The position numbers were made by a program, and so were the translations under genes. Of a stretch of DNA of 62,376 bases, positions 27,425 through 36,709 are shown piece after piece. Location of the stretch: positions 1 through 62,376 of the forward strand of contig CBFGTV010000013.1 of assembly GCA_965652145.1 (NCBI GenBank), read 5' to 3'. Origin of the DNA: CBFGTV01 sp965652145. GTDB lineage: Bacteria; Bacillota; Clostridia; Peptostreptococcales; Natronincolaceae. Positions within the stretch are counted from its first letter, which is position 1; the number at the start of each line of letters is the position of its first letter. The notes under the pieces are model-generated. The model had not been told where the DNA came from and ran no database searches. It worked only from the letters and a program-made list of their open reading frames with translations.

Positions 27425-28600
27425 CTATTTAAGCTCTTCTAGATATTCAAAAAAGTCCATGGTCTCTCCTTCCGCATATTCATAAATAATTGACCCAGGA
27501 GCCTGATGCTTAAATATTCTTTCCACCTGACCTTTAAAATCCGGCTTATCCATCAGCTGTTGATTCCTTTTTTCCTCCTGGGGCCGGTAGCTGCACAAAA
27601 TCAACTGTTGAAAGTGATTTAGGAAATAGATTCCCTTTATGTCTCTTCCCAGATAATACACTTCTTCATAGGTATGCTGATTTCGCTCATGGAATTCAAC
27701 CACCATTGTCCCTTGATTAAATTCATATCTTAATGAATTGTTCAGGTGTTTGATCAGTCCTTCGATGATGGTGCTGTCGGTTACATTGGTTCGATAGATT
27801 TGTAAGGTTTCAGGATACTGTATGGCATAAGCCACTGCTTCGGGATTAAGTTTTTTAACCTTGTTTCGCTGCCTGAAGCTTTTTATTCTAAATTCTCCGT
27901 TTTCCCTAATCACCTCGTGGGTAGAGAAAACTAAATAATACTGACCCCGAATTTCGATAATTGATTCACACCGAAAGACACCGGAAAGCATCGCAGGCTT
28001 AATAACATTCTTCAACAGGGTTCCTCCACTGCCAAAGCCCAGTGATGGTATGGGTCTTAAATTGTGATTTGAAAGTAAATAATGAATGCCCAAGTGATCC
28101 CTGGCCACCAGCCTCATCATAAACAGATTGATGAGCTGTATTGGATCGTCCACCTTTTCAGATATATAACCCATTATCCTGTCTTCCATTCCTTCGATAC
28201 GAGGAATTTTATAATCTAAAATAAATCTGTATTCCGAAGCCTTAGGCATTATTTTTTTAAATTTTTTGTTATAGGTAGAAAATTGCTGTATTAGAAAAAA
28301 AGCATCTTTTTGAGTGATTGGAATCCTTTCTCCTCCTAAAGCTCCCAAAAATTGTTCTGTATATTTGTCTGTCTGATCAATATCTAATGTATGTATACTA
28401 AGGTAGTCATAAATACCATGCTCTTCGGCATCTAATAAAAACCATTGTACATAGTGCTCTTGACTACTCCTTAACCAATGGAGCTTTAATGCAATTACAC
28501 CCATTAATCTGGTTTTAGTAATGAGGCCTCCTTGAAATCGCAGCCTTCTTTTTATAGATGCTTCGTTAACGATTAGCTTTAAGTTCTTTGAATCAATCAC
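27425..28600 (-). CDS. Conserved-looking protein of unknown function
   Basis: I do not recognise this 391-residue protein. It has no signal peptide or membrane segment and reads as a soluble mixed alpha/beta protein with a basic N-terminus (KRRLRFQGG). About residues 200-260 include a strand-rich section (RCESIIEIRGQYYLVFSTHEVI), and the last 40 residues are acidic. The start is a GTG at 28600, chosen because GGAGG lies 7 bases before; a TTG at 28618 precedes the ribosome site. Codon use looks like that of its neighbours, so it is a real gene. It lies alone between bofC and the oppositely oriented DUF378 gene. Confidence 0.75.
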   Translation of the reverse strand: MIDSKNLKLIVNEASIKRRLRFQGGLITKTRLMGVIALKLHWLRSSQEHYVQWFLLDAEEHGIYDYLSIHTLDIDQTDKYTEQFLGALGGERIPITQKDAFFLIQQFSTYNKKFKKIMPKASEYRFILDYKIPRIEGMEDRIMGYISEKVDDPIQLINLFMMRLVARDHLGIHYLLSNHNLRPIPSLGFGSGGTLLKNVIKPAMLSGVFRCESIIEIRGQYYLVFSTHEVIRENGEFRIKSFRQRNKVKKLNPEAVAYAIQYPETLQIYRTNVTDSTIIEGLIKHLNNSLRYEFNQGTMVVEFHERNQHTYEEVYYLGRDIKGIYFLNHFQQLILCSYRPQEEKRNQQLMDKPDFKGQVERIFKHQAPGSIIYEYAEGETMDFFEYLEELK

Positions 28601-28753
28601 AACATTTCCTCCAATCAAGGTAATCTACCCTCATTGTTCCACCCGCCGGCTTTTCTATTCCGTTACTATTTTTTTAGGTTTTTAATGGTATGAATTTGAT
28701 TAAATGATGCCATACTATATTTGACTATATATTCAATTAAAGGAGTTGAAAAA

Positions 28754-28954
28754 ATGGATAGATTAGCTCTTATTTTAGTTATTGTGGGTGCTTTAAACTG
28801 GGGCTTAATAGGATTATTTCAATATGATCTTGTGGCAGCCCTGTTTGGAGGGCAAGAATCTCTTCTAAGCCGAATTGTCTATTCCCTTGTGGGTCTGGCC
28901 GGAGCCTATTGCATTAGTTTCTTATTCCGTGAAAGATCCACTACAAAAGAATAA
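28754..28954 (+). CDS. DUF378 small membrane protein
   Basis: The 66-residue product has two hydrophobic segments separated by a short loop and begins MDRLALILVIVGALNWGLIG, the DUF378 hallmark. The GALNWG motif is typical. The function of these envelope proteins is unknown. Start 28754 has AAAGGAG 9 bases before; an in-frame ATG at 28721 has none. It is one of only three plus-strand genes in the window and ends in its own terminator. Confidence 0.9.
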   Translation: MDRLALILVIVGALNWGLIGLFQYDLVAALFGGQESLLSRIVYSLVGLAGAYCISFLFRERSTTKE

Positions 28955-28957
28955 TAT

Positions 28958-28995
28958 AAAATAGATATTACCCTCGGGGTAGTATCTATTTTTAT
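28958..28995 (+). terminator. Intrinsic terminator of the DUF378 gene
   Basis: AAATAGATA and TATCTATTT pair, extended by TACC and GGTA around a short GC-rich loop, followed by TTTATTTATT on the plus strand. It starts 4 bases after the stop codon. Confidence 0.85.
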
Positions 28996-29009
28996 TTATT
29001 AATGAATTA

Positions 29010-29034
29010 GGCATAATCTATTTTTGATTATGCC
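29010..29034 (-). terminator. Possible terminator of the Fur-family gene
   Basis: GGCATAATC (29010-29018) pairs perfectly with GATTATGCC (29026-29034). It lies 30 bases after the Fur-type stop codon on the minus strand, but the following bases are not strongly U-rich. Confidence 0.45.
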
Positions 29035-29064
29035 TTAAATGATGTTTACTGTTATCAATTAGTA

Positions 29065-29493
29065 CTAGCTTGATTGATTAGACTTACAGCCCTTGCAATA
29101 CCCATAAATTTCCAGTTTGTGTTCTACGGCGATAAAGCCATCCTCAGCCTCGATTCGTTCCTTCAATAGCTCAATGGGACACTGAAAAATTGTTTTGGTC
29201 TGGCCACAGCCCAAACAGATTAAGTGATGGTGATGCTCATTGGTTTCTAATTCATAGTAATTTATGCCATTATCTAAATTATGACGTTTAATAATGGCCG
29301 CCTCGGTCAGCACCTCCAAATTTCGATAAACAGTTGAAAAATTCATTGACGTTTCTTTTTGCGTTACCGCCTCATAAACCTCAGCCGCAGTTAATAAGTG
29401 CCTTTCTTCCTCTATGAAAACAGCCAGTATTGCCCTTCTCTGATTCGTTATTTTATAGCCCCTTGCCTTTAGCTTTTCTACCTGTTCCTTCAC
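29065..29493 (-). CDS. Fur-family metal-responsive repressor
   Basis: The 142-residue protein has the Fur winged helix (MNFSTVYRNLEVL), the metal-site run NEHHHHLICLGCG, and two zinc-binding CxxC pairs (CLGC, CKGC). It could be Fur, PerR or Zur; the sequence alone does not settle which. It starts at a GTG (29493) with GGGAG 9 bases before; a consensus promoter (29525-29553) places transcription start near 29518, which rules out the longer in-frame reading to 29625. Confidence 0.92.
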   Translation of the reverse strand: MKEQVEKLKARGYKITNQRRAILAVFIEEERHLLTAAEVYEAVTQKETSMNFSTVYRNLEVLTEAAIIKRHNLDNGINYYELETNEHHHHLICLGCGQTKTIFQCPIELLKERIEAEDGFIAVEHKLEIYGYCKGCKSNQSS

Positions 29494-29524
29494 TAAAAAT
29501 CGCTCCCGATTACCTTTTCTTTTT

Positions 29525-29553
29525 ATGATACAAGTAAGGCTTTCACTTGTCAA
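29525..29553 (-). promoter_or_regulatory. Sigma-A promoter of the Fur-family gene
   Basis: TTGACA (29548-29553), a 17-base spacer and TATCAT (29525-29530) on the minus strand. I see no clear Fur or PerR box overlapping it. Confidence 0.8.
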
Positions 29554-29717
29554 ATGTCTGTTACAATTAAGCGCAAGCAGAGAGCCCCTGAGGAACTCTT
29601 GTAATATCCTGCTGCATCTAAGCAAGTACTAACCCTGAGTTCTCGTCCTCTGAAGCCCTCTGCAATATTATTTTGCTTGAATAGAGAAGATATATACCTT
29701 CCAGATTTTACACGATA

Positions 29718-30596
29718 TTAAAACTCTGTAAAGATGAGCTTCCATTCACCCAAGTCATTTTGATATCGAAATTCCACTCCATCATGCTGAATACTGGTAC
29801 CATCATCAAGGGTTTCGATATAGTCCAATGTAATCGTACCACTTTGTTTATCAGCGGCTGTAATGCTGTAGCTGACAATTTGGAGCTTTGCCGTATTACT
29901 TTTATTTTCCCTTAAATATCTAAAAAACAAGGCATAGTCCAGGTTATAATCGCCAGGTCGATAAATTTGATTAAAAGCGTATCGATATTCTTCCCTTTCA
30001 ATGTAAGCGAAATATTCCTTAACTACCTCAATAACACTTGGAAAGGGGCCCGTCAACAGTTTTTCGTTTCGAGTATAGGGCTCCTTTAAAGACAGCAGCT
30101 CCTGATATAGCTCCAGGCGCTCGCCTTCAACCAATATTTGTACTTTATTAATGTGGTTCAATTCCGTTAAGGAATTTATAATAGAATACACGGCAGTAAT
30201 CTCTTGCCTCTGATCTCCTTGGAAATTGGTCACAAACTCCTTGGAAAAATTGACATAACACGCCCCCTCCACAGTGGTTACCGAATACAGCCTTGTTTGC
30301 TGAGGAATGGTGGGTGATAGTATATAGTCACGGGGACCCTTGATCAGCTCCCTTAAGACCACCTCTTCCCTAGATTCAATGGACCTTTCTACAGCTCTTT
30401 GTTCCTTTATCAGGTATTCATTCCCAGCATTCCCAAAGTAAAGATTTACTAATTCTACAGACTTTTGAGGAACCGGCGGTATTTCCAGGGAAGGTATTTC
30501 AATGTTGTCGTTTGAAAGCTTCAGCCCGCTGCATCTTGTTAGTAAAATCAGGAAAGTAAGTATTAAAAATACAAAAAGCCAAATATTTTTTTTCAT
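29718..30596 (-). CDS. GerMN-domain exported protein
   Basis: A 292-residue protein with an N-terminal hydrophobic segment (about 5-20) and a GerMN domain at about 45-170 (VNLYFGNAGNEYLI, VVLRELIKGP, YVNFSKEFV). GerM of Bacillus acts at the cell wall in sporulation and germination. Cys22 follows LLTR and could be lipid-modified, though Arg just before the cysteine is not the usual lipobox. It lies 51 bases after the histidine kinase gene, so it may be under the same control. The last 100 residues look like an extra NTF2- or DUF-type sheet. Confidence 0.88.
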   Translation of the reverse strand: MKKNIWLFVFLILTFLILLTRCSGLKLSNDNIEIPSLEIPPVPQKSVELVNLYFGNAGNEYLIKEQRAVERSIESREEVVLRELIKGPRDYILSPTIPQQTRLYSVTTVEGACYVNFSKEFVTNFQGDQRQEITAVYSIINSLTELNHINKVQILVEGERLELYQELLSLKEPYTRNEKLLTGPFPSVIEVVKEYFAYIEREEYRYAFNQIYRPGDYNLDYALFFRYLRENKSNTAKLQIVSYSITAADKQSGTITLDYIETLDDGTSIQHDGVEFRYQNDLGEWKLIFTEF

Positions 30597-30647
30597 CTTT
30601 TAATCACCTTTATTATATCAAATTGGTTATTTAGCTTAATAAGCATG

Positions 30648-32054
30648 CTATGGATTCAACTCCATAGGAAGCTTAATATAGAAGGTTGTCCCTTCGTTTA
30701 CCTTACTCTCTACTTGAATCAAACCCTGATGCAACCCGACAATTTGATGTGAAATGCTTAGTCCTAATCCGGTGCCCCCTGTTTTTCTTGACCGGGCACT
30801 GTCAACACGATAAAACCTTTCAAATATATGGGGCAGACTTTCTTCGGGGATTCCAATTCCATTATCCATCACCTTGATCACAGCATATTTACCCTCTCTA
30901 TAGATATTAATATTAATCCGCCCGCCCTCATCGGTATATTTAATTGCATTATGGATAATATTCAACAAGGCCTGATGAATCTTTCCAGAATCTAAATAGA
31001 TCTGAATTTTCTCCCACTGATTGATGAACAGCTTTATTTTCTTTTTGTCTGCCAGGGGTTTAACTGCATTTACCACCTTTTCGACCAGATAATTTACATA
31101 GGTAATTTGATAATCCAGCTTTAGCTTTTCTTCGTTAAGGTCTACCATAGCCAACAGGCTTTCGATAATTTGATTCAATCGATCGATTTCTGAGTCTATG
31201 TCTTTTAAAAATTCCTGATAAATTTCTACCTTTAAGCTGGGTTGAGTTAACAATGATTCTGACAAAAGCTTCATTGAGCTCAATGGTGTCTTTAATTCAT
31301 GGGATACATTTCCAACAAATTCCTGACGTTGCTTCTCTATATGGCTTAGCTTTGTACTCATGAAATTATATGCCTTTGACAATTGAGCAATTTCATCATT
31401 GCCTTCAATATTCACCTTTTCGTTCATATTACCATGGGCTGTTTTCTGCATGGCCTCCGTCAAGGCCTTAATTGGTTCGGCTATTAAATCTGCAAAAAGA
31501 AGACTGATGATTGTAATCAGTACCAGCGTCAAGGCAGACACAATCATTAAAAAGTTTTTAATATTGTCAACTCGCTGGTAGGTGTCCTCCAGAGACATCG
31601 ATAAAAAAACCACACCTTGAATTCGGTCAGTATAGTTTACAGGTACCCCTACATACATGGTTTTTCCAAATTCACTTAATTCGTAAATATTTGTAATGGT
31701 TTCTCCCCTAAGGGCCCTCTCAACCTCAATGGTATCCATTTTTTGATCCCTTAGCACATGAAAAGAATCATAAATTCCGTAGCCCTGACGGTTGACAATT
31801 ATAATTCTTCCTTCTACGAGCCTGCTGACCTCTTCCATCATTTGGTTGATCAATAATTGGTTAAACTCACCATTGTCTTCATCAACCGTTACCCTGACTC
31901 GATTGGCTATAATGTTGGCCTGGGTAATAAAGCTGGTTTCATTTTCTGAGATATAGTTATTTTTAATCGTACCGTAAACGAAAATATTGATAATTAACAA
32001 AGCAATAATAAGCAGTAATAAATAGGTGGAAAGCAGCTTCCACCTTATGCTAAT
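30648..32054 (-). CDS. Sensor histidine kinase (PhoR/WalK-like)
   Basis: A membrane histidine kinase with two membrane segments enclosing an outside sensor (about 30-180), HAMP (EPIKALTEAM onward), H-box VSHELKTPLSS, N-box NIIHNAIKY, G1 DNGIGIPEE and G2 GGTGLGLS. It pairs with the regulator encoded just upstream. The start is unusual: no ATG, GTG or TTG lies before the first membrane segment. A TTG at 32000 cuts that segment in half, whereas the frame is open upstream and reads SIRWKLLSTYLLLLI, a typical kinase beginning. I place the start at ATT 32052-32054, 8 bases after the regulator stop; AGGGG lies 14 bases ahead, which is long. The exact start remains uncertain; the kinase call is firm. 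Confidence 0.93.
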   Translation of the reverse strand: MSIRWKLLSTYLLLLIIALLIINIFVYGTIKNNYISENETSFITQANIIANRVRVTVDEDNGEFNQLLINQMMEEVSRLVEGRIIIVNRQGYGIYDSFHVLRDQKMDTIEVERALRGETITNIYELSEFGKTMYVGVPVNYTDRIQGVVFLSMSLEDTYQRVDNIKNFLMIVSALTLVLITIISLLFADLIAEPIKALTEAMQKTAHGNMNEKVNIEGNDEIAQLSKAYNFMSTKLSHIEKQRQEFVGNVSHELKTPLSSMKLLSESLLTQPSLKVEIYQEFLKDIDSEIDRLNQIIESLLAMVDLNEEKLKLDYQITYVNYLVEKVVNAVKPLADKKKIKLFINQWEKIQIYLDSGKIHQALLNIIHNAIKYTDEGGRININIYREGKYAVIKVMDNGIGIPEESLPHIFERFYRVDSARSRKTGGTGLGLSISHQIVGLHQGLIQVESKVNEGTTFYIKLPMELNP

Positions 32055-32061
32055 AAATTGA

Positions 32062-32748
32062 TTATTTACCCCTAAAATAATATCCTACCCCCCATTTGGT
32101 CAATATATATTCAGGGTGACTTGAATTTTTTTCAATCTTTTCTCTTAGCCTTCTGACATGTACGTCGACAGTTCTTAAATCTCCAAAGTACTCATAGCCC
32201 CATATAATTTCCAATAGCTCTTCACGGCTGTATACCTTACCGGGATTTGATGCCAGTAAAAGCAATAGGTCAAATTCCTTAGCAGTTAAGCTTATATCAG
32301 CCTCCCTTATGGTAGCCTTTCTACCCAGGGTGTAAAGAGTAAAGTCATCTATTTTAATCACTCGATCAGCAGAGGCCTCTGCATTTTGGGTCCTTCTTAA
32401 AACCGCCTTAATCCTGGCCTTTAGTTCAAGTATATTAAAGGGCTTGGTTAAATAGTCATCGGCTCCGTACTCAAGACCCAAAATTTTACTCATATCTTCC
32501 CCCTTGGCCGTCAGCATGATAATGGGCGTCTGCTGATGTTCTCTTATTTTTTGACAGACCTCCAACCCGTCGATCTTAGGCAGCATTAAATCCAGTAGAA
32601 TTAAGTCAGGCACTTCATTAAAGGCCATTTCAATTGCCTCTTCACCGTCAACAGCCGTAATAATCTCATAACCATCCTGCTCAAGGCTATATTTTAAACC
32701 TTTAACCAATAGGGGCTCGTCGTCAACAATTAGTATTTTAAAACCCAT
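32062..32748 (-). CDS. OmpR/PhoB-family response regulator
   Basis: The 228-residue regulator has a receiver domain with acidic pocket D9-D10, phosphoacceptor D53 (LLDLMLP) and conserved lysine in TKPFN, followed by a winged-helix DNA-binding domain (YFGDLRTVDVHVRRLREKI). It is the partner of the kinase encoded next, and resembles WalR/PhoP-type regulators of cell wall and phosphate genes. Start ATG 32748 follows GAGGTGAT. Targets are unknown; the GerMN gene downstream is a candidate member of the same operon. Confidence 0.95.
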   Translation of the reverse strand: MGFKILIVDDEPLLVKGLKYSLEQDGYEIITAVDGEEAIEMAFNEVPDLILLDLMLPKIDGLEVCQKIREHQQTPIIMLTAKGEDMSKILGLEYGADDYLTKPFNILELKARIKAVLRRTQNAEASADRVIKIDDFTLYTLGRKATIREADISLTAKEFDLLLLLASNPGKVYSREELLEIIWGYEYFGDLRTVDVHVRRLREKIEKNSSHPEYILTKWGVGYYFRGK

Positions 32749-33171
32749 TTCTAATCACCTCATTATTTATTCATTTGCAATGATAGAAAAACAAAATACA
32801 AGCTTTATTATTTCATTATATATAATTATTAGCATTTATAAAAGAAGAAAAACAAGGCTATCCTTCCCAGTACTCTTTTAACTTAAATAAGTCCCACTTC
32901 TACGATTATTTTTTGAAAATAATGTGAATATAAAAAATTGTTAAATTATTGTATAAATTGCTAAAAGATTTTATTTCCTTTCATTCTCGAATATGTTAAT
33001 ATAAATTTAAAATATAATTACAATTATTTAACAATCGTTTTTACTTAGTCTTTTGAAGTGGGGGCAAGGGGATTTGGCCCTAAAATTTTTTGATTGTTTA
33101 TAGGGGGGTGTGGATAAAGGAGATTTTAGAGGGTTTTAATTCTTATATAATGAATGATAGGAGGTAAATTT
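32749..33171. other. Divergent AT-rich intergenic region with symporter leader
   Basis: About 400 bases between the response regulator and the plus-strand symporter. The left part is very AT-rich and should hold the regulator promoter; a TATATAAT lies near 32818. The right part (33050-33150) is G-rich on the plus strand and includes a weak hairpin (AGGG and CCCT arms within 33068-33083) followed by a T run, so it could be an attenuator in a long leader. I recognise no known riboswitch and no tandem glycine-type core. Confidence 0.4.
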
Positions 33172-34527
33172 ATGCTAGGTTTTATCAATAGGATTGAATC
33201 GATTAATGCCATCATCAACAATATTGTCTGGGGCCCCTATATGCTAATTTTACTTGTAGGGACAGGAATTTATTTTACCATCAGAACCAACTTTCTACAA
33301 ATTCGCAGATTTGGCTTAACCATGAGGGAAACCTTAATGAAAATTCTCTCGAAACCGGAAGCATCAGAGGAAGGTGATATCACTCCATTTCAAGCCCTTT
33401 CAACAGCCCTGGCGGCCACCATTGGAACCGGCAACATTGCAGGGGTAGCCACCGCCATCGCCTTGGGTGGACCGGGAGCTATTTTTTGGATGTGGATCTC
33501 AGCTTTTTTTGGAATGTTAACTAAATATGCCGAGGTCGTTCTTGCCATACAATATCGAGAGAAAAATCCGCAGGGAGCTTGGGTGGGCGGGCCCATGTAC
33601 TATATTGAAAAGGGGCTGGGTTTAAAATGGCTGGCAGCCATCTTCTCTATTTTTGGTGCCCTTGCCGCCTTTGGAATAGGTAATATGGTTCAGTCTAATT
33701 CTGTAGCCGTAGCGTTAAAATCAACCTTTAATATTCCTCCCCTGGCCACTGGAATTTTCCTAGCCCTCGCTGCCGGCGCCGTAATTATCGGCGGATTGAA
33801 ACGAATTGCATCAATTACAGAAAGGGTTGTTCCCTTTATGGCATTGTTTTATATGGTCGGCAGCATTACTATTCTTATTCTAAATATCACCGGAATCCCT
33901 TCCGCCTTTGCCCTCATATTCAGGCATGCCTTTACCCCTGCCGCAGCCACAGGCGGATTTGCTGGAGCAATAGTAATGGAAAGTATGAAACAAGGAATTG
34001 CAAGAGGCGTTTTTTCTAATGAGGCTGGCTTGGGTAGTGCCCCCATTGCCCATGCAGCAGCTAAAACTGATCATGCGGTACGTCAAGGGCTCTGGGGAAT
34101 TTTTGAAGTATTTGCCGATACCATTGTAATCTGTACTTTAACAGCACTGACTATTATATCAACCGGTGTATGGAATAGTGGATTACGTGGTGCCGATTTA
34201 ACGACAGAAGCCTTCAATCATGGCCTTCCAGGACCCGGGGGCATTATTGTGGCCATTGGTATTTTTTTCTTTGCCTTTTCAACCATATTAAGCTGGGCAT
34301 ATTATGGCGAAAAATGTGCTGAGCATCTATTTGGATCAAAGGTAAACTTGATTTATCGTATCATCTTTATTCCCTTTATTGTTGTGGGGGCTATTGGCGG
34401 CCTAGGTTTAATTTGGGATATAGCCGACACTTTGAATGCCTTAATGGCGATCCCCAATTTAATTGGCCTTTTAGGACTAAGTGGTGTCGTTTTAAAATTA
34501 ACGACAGATTTTTTCAAAACAAACTAG
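33172..34527 (+). CDS. AGCS-family alanine or glycine:cation symporter
   Basis: The 451-residue membrane protein is of the alanine/glycine:cation symporter family, taking up small amino acids with Na+. Family marks are the N-terminal NNIVWGP, the FQALSTALAATIGTGNIAGVA stretch, GGPMYYIEKGLG and NEAGLGSAPIAHAAAKT. About eleven membrane segments can be traced. Start 33172 has GGAGG 7 bases ahead; an in-frame ATG at 33154 precedes that site. It faces away from the two-component genes and ends in a strong terminator. Serine dehydratase genes lie 2 kb away, so amino acid fermentation is a fitting role. Confidence 0.93.
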   Translation: MLGFINRIESINAIINNIVWGPYMLILLVGTGIYFTIRTNFLQIRRFGLTMRETLMKILSKPEASEEGDITPFQALSTALAATIGTGNIAGVATAIALGGPGAIFWMWISAFFGMLTKYAEVVLAIQYREKNPQGAWVGGPMYYIEKGLGLKWLAAIFSIFGALAAFGIGNMVQSNSVAVALKSTFNIPPLATGIFLALAAGAVIIGGLKRIASITERVVPFMALFYMVGSITILILNITGIPSAFALIFRHAFTPAAATGGFAGAIVMESMKQGIARGVFSNEAGLGSAPIAHAAAKTDHAVRQGLWGIFEVFADTIVICTLTALTIISTGVWNSGLRGADLTTEAFNHGLPGPGGIIVAIGIFFFAFSTILSWAYYGEKCAEHLFGSKVNLIYRIIFIPFIVVGAIGGLGLIWDIADTLNALMAIPNLIGLLGLSGVVLKLTTDFFKTN

Positions 34528-34558
34528 AGCAGAGCTTATTCCTTTACATTAACGAAAG

Positions 34559-34609
34559 GCCCCGAACTCCCAGGCCTACTCTCTGGCACCGGGAAATCGG
34601 GGCTTTTTT
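34559..34609 (+). terminator. Intrinsic terminator of the symporter gene
   Basis: GCCCCGA (34559-34565) pairs with TCGGGGC (34597-34603), and TTTTTT follows on the plus strand. The 31-base interior has further GC-rich pairing. Confidence 0.85.
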
Positions 34610-34628
34610 GTTTATCTCATATCATAAA

Positions 34629-35222
34629 TTAATTGACTACGATAAGCTCCTTTATATCTTCGAACTTTTTTTCACCGATACCGCTTACATTTTTTATTTC
34701 CTCAGGGCTTTTGAAATTTCCGTACTCCTGACGATAGTTAATAATTCTGTCTGCCAAAGCCTCTCCAATTCCCGGCAAAGCAGTTAGTTCCTGTTGGCCA
34801 GCTTGATTAATATTGATCTTTTTCGCTCCTTGGCTAACCTGACCTGAAGAAATTTGATCATCAACCTCTTCGTCTAAGGCCGGAATATATATTTTTTCTT
34901 CATCATAGATTTTTTTAGCCATATTAACTTTGCTGCGATCTGCCATTTCTGTCAAACCCCCGGCCGCTTCAACGGCATCGATAACTCGCTGCTCTATAGG
35001 AAGCTCGTAGACTCCGGGGGCATTAACCTGCCCTTCAATATGGATTGTGATGGTTTCATGATTCACCCCGTCAATTTCAGAAGCTTCCTCTAACACCAAT
35101 GGACTGTCTGGCCCGCTTAGTACATAAACCGGCTGCTCCTTTTGGAAGTATCCCTTAATCATGACTACGGTCATTAGGATCCCTACGACAATGATGATTA
35201 GGTTTTTTTGCTTTAAATTCAA
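34629..35222 (-). CDS. comEA: ComEA-type DNA-binding helix-hairpin-helix protein
   Basis: The 197-residue protein has one membrane segment (about 7-25), an SLBB domain (about 55-110, with GQVNAPGVYELP) and a C-terminal pair of helix-hairpin-helix motifs (INQAGQQELTALPGIGEALADRI and IKNVSGIGEKKFEDI). ComEA binds incoming DNA at the cell surface during competence. It stands alone, away from comEC. The start is a TTG at 35222, chosen because AAAGGAGG lies 9 bases ahead; a TTG at 35243 precedes it. Confidence 0.9.
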   Translation of the reverse strand: MNLKQKNLIIIVVGILMTVVMIKGYFQKEQPVYVLSGPDSPLVLEEASEIDGVNHETITIHIEGQVNAPGVYELPIEQRVIDAVEAAGGLTEMADRSKVNMAKKIYDEEKIYIPALDEEVDDQISSGQVSQGAKKININQAGQQELTALPGIGEALADRIINYRQEYGNFKSPEEIKNVSGIGEKKFEDIKELIVVN

Positions 35223-35392
35223 CCCCCTGCCTCCTTTAATCAATCTTTCATATCTGACCCATACTATTATTTTCTATCACAACATAGATTTCCCTCTAAA
35301 GTTTTATTTATTTTTTCCTTAAAAATGGGAGCTTTTTTTGTTATACTATATTTATTGGTAAACATCAAATGTATAAGACAAGGGGTATGAGG

Positions 35393-36709
35393 ATGAATTT
35401 TAAAAACATGAAAATCATATTAATCTCATTGCTAGCTTTTTTAATTTTTGCCAAACCCATCTATGGAGCCGAACCGGAAATCTCTGCTCCCCACGGAGTT
35501 TTAATAGATTTTGAAACCGGGAAGGTTCTATATGATAAAAATGCCCATGAGCCTACTTATCCAGCCAGTACCACCAAGGTCATGACGGCAATTTTAGTAC
35601 TGGAAAAGGCTAATCTGGATGATGTTGTCACAATTGATTATGATTTTCATGTTGACGGCTCGGGAATGTACCTGGTAAAGGGTGAATCCTTTACTGTAAA
35701 AGAGCTTTTTCAGGCCCTATTGATACGATCTGCCAATGATGCTGCCGAAGCGTTGGCTATTCACATCTCGGGTTCCATTGAAGAATTTGTTAAATTAATG
35801 AATGAGCGGGCCAAGGAATTGGGGGCATTAAATACTCATTTTACTAATCCCCATGGGCTCCCTGACGAAAATCATACCACCACCGCCTATGATTTAGCTG
35901 TTATTTCAAGACATGCAATGGAGTTTCCCTTATTTCGTGAAACCGTTTCAACAACCATGCTTACCTTTGACGAAACGGAGCAAACTCCTGAGAAACGTTA
36001 TTATCGAAATTCCAACCGGTTCCTCTGGGGAACGGGGGGCGGCAACCTAATGGATTACAGAGGACAAACCATTAACATAAAATATGATATCGTCGATGGG
36101 ATTAAAACCGGTTATACCAATGCTGCTCAACAATGCCTGGTGGCTTCGGCAATTCAAGACAATCAGCGTTATATTTCAGTGGTTTTGGGAGCCGTAGGTC
36201 AGAATATATACATAGATACAAGAACATTGCTGGATTACGGGTATGAAAATTTCTCATCCCATGTGATTAGTGAGCTACATCAGCTGGAGTCAGAAGCTCC
36301 GGTAGAAAAAGGCCTTGTTGATTCAATAAAATTAATAACAGCAGATTCCTTTACAGCAATATTGAATCAAGATCAAGACCCCTCTCTTATCACAAAGGAG
36401 ATTATAATTGAAGATAATATTACGGCACCCATTGAAGAAGGAGCCATTCTTGGAAAGGTTATTTATTCCCTAGGAGACGAGGTTCTGGGGGAAGTGAACC
36501 TGATTTCTGAAGCCTTTGTGGATTTAAAACCTTCACTCATACCCTGGGGTGGCTTTGGAAGATATGTATTGATTATATTTATAATATTTGTTGTATGGCA
36601 AGTTCTTGTAGCCTATATCCGATTTCAACGGAAAAGACGCAGGTATGTGTATGGCGGATATTCAAGGAGAAACTATCAATTTAGCAAAAATATATTAAAA
36701 AGAAGATAG
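35393..36709 (+). CDS. D-alanyl-D-alanine carboxypeptidase, DacF type
   Basis: The 438-residue penicillin-binding protein trims the last D-Ala of wall peptides. It has a signal peptide (about 1-24), the active-site motifs STTK, SAN and KTG (DGIKTGYT), the PBP5 C-terminal sheet domain, and a C-terminal membrane anchor (about 390-410) followed by a basic tail. This is the DacF/DacB layout, often linked to spore cortex or vegetative wall. Start ATG 35393 has AGGGG 7 bases ahead; two in-frame ATGs lie a little upstream. Confidence 0.95.
   Translation: MNFKNMKIILISLLAFLIFAKPIYGAEPEISAPHGVLIDFETGKVLYDKNAHEPTYPASTTKVMTAILVLEKANLDDVVTIDYDFHVDGSGMYLVKGESFTVKELFQALLIRSANDAAEALAIHISGSIEEFVKLMNERAKELGALNTHFTNPHGLPDENHTTTAYDLAVISRHAMEFPLFRETVSTTMLTFDETEQTPEKRYYRNSNRFLWGTGGGNLMDYRGQTINIKYDIVDGIKTGYTNAAQQCLVASAIQDNQRYISVVLGAVGQNIYIDTRTLLDYGYENFSSHVISELHQLESEAPVEKGLVDSIKLITADSFTAILNQDQDPSLITKEIIIEDNITAPIEEGAILGKVIYSLGDEVLGEVNLISEAFVDLKPSLIPWGGFGRYVLIIFIIFVVWQVLVAYIRFQRKRRRYVYGGYSRRNYQFSKNILKRR

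Noticed and set aside
33050..33171. Glycine riboswitch before the symporter
   Set aside because: G-rich runs are present but the conserved tandem core was not found.
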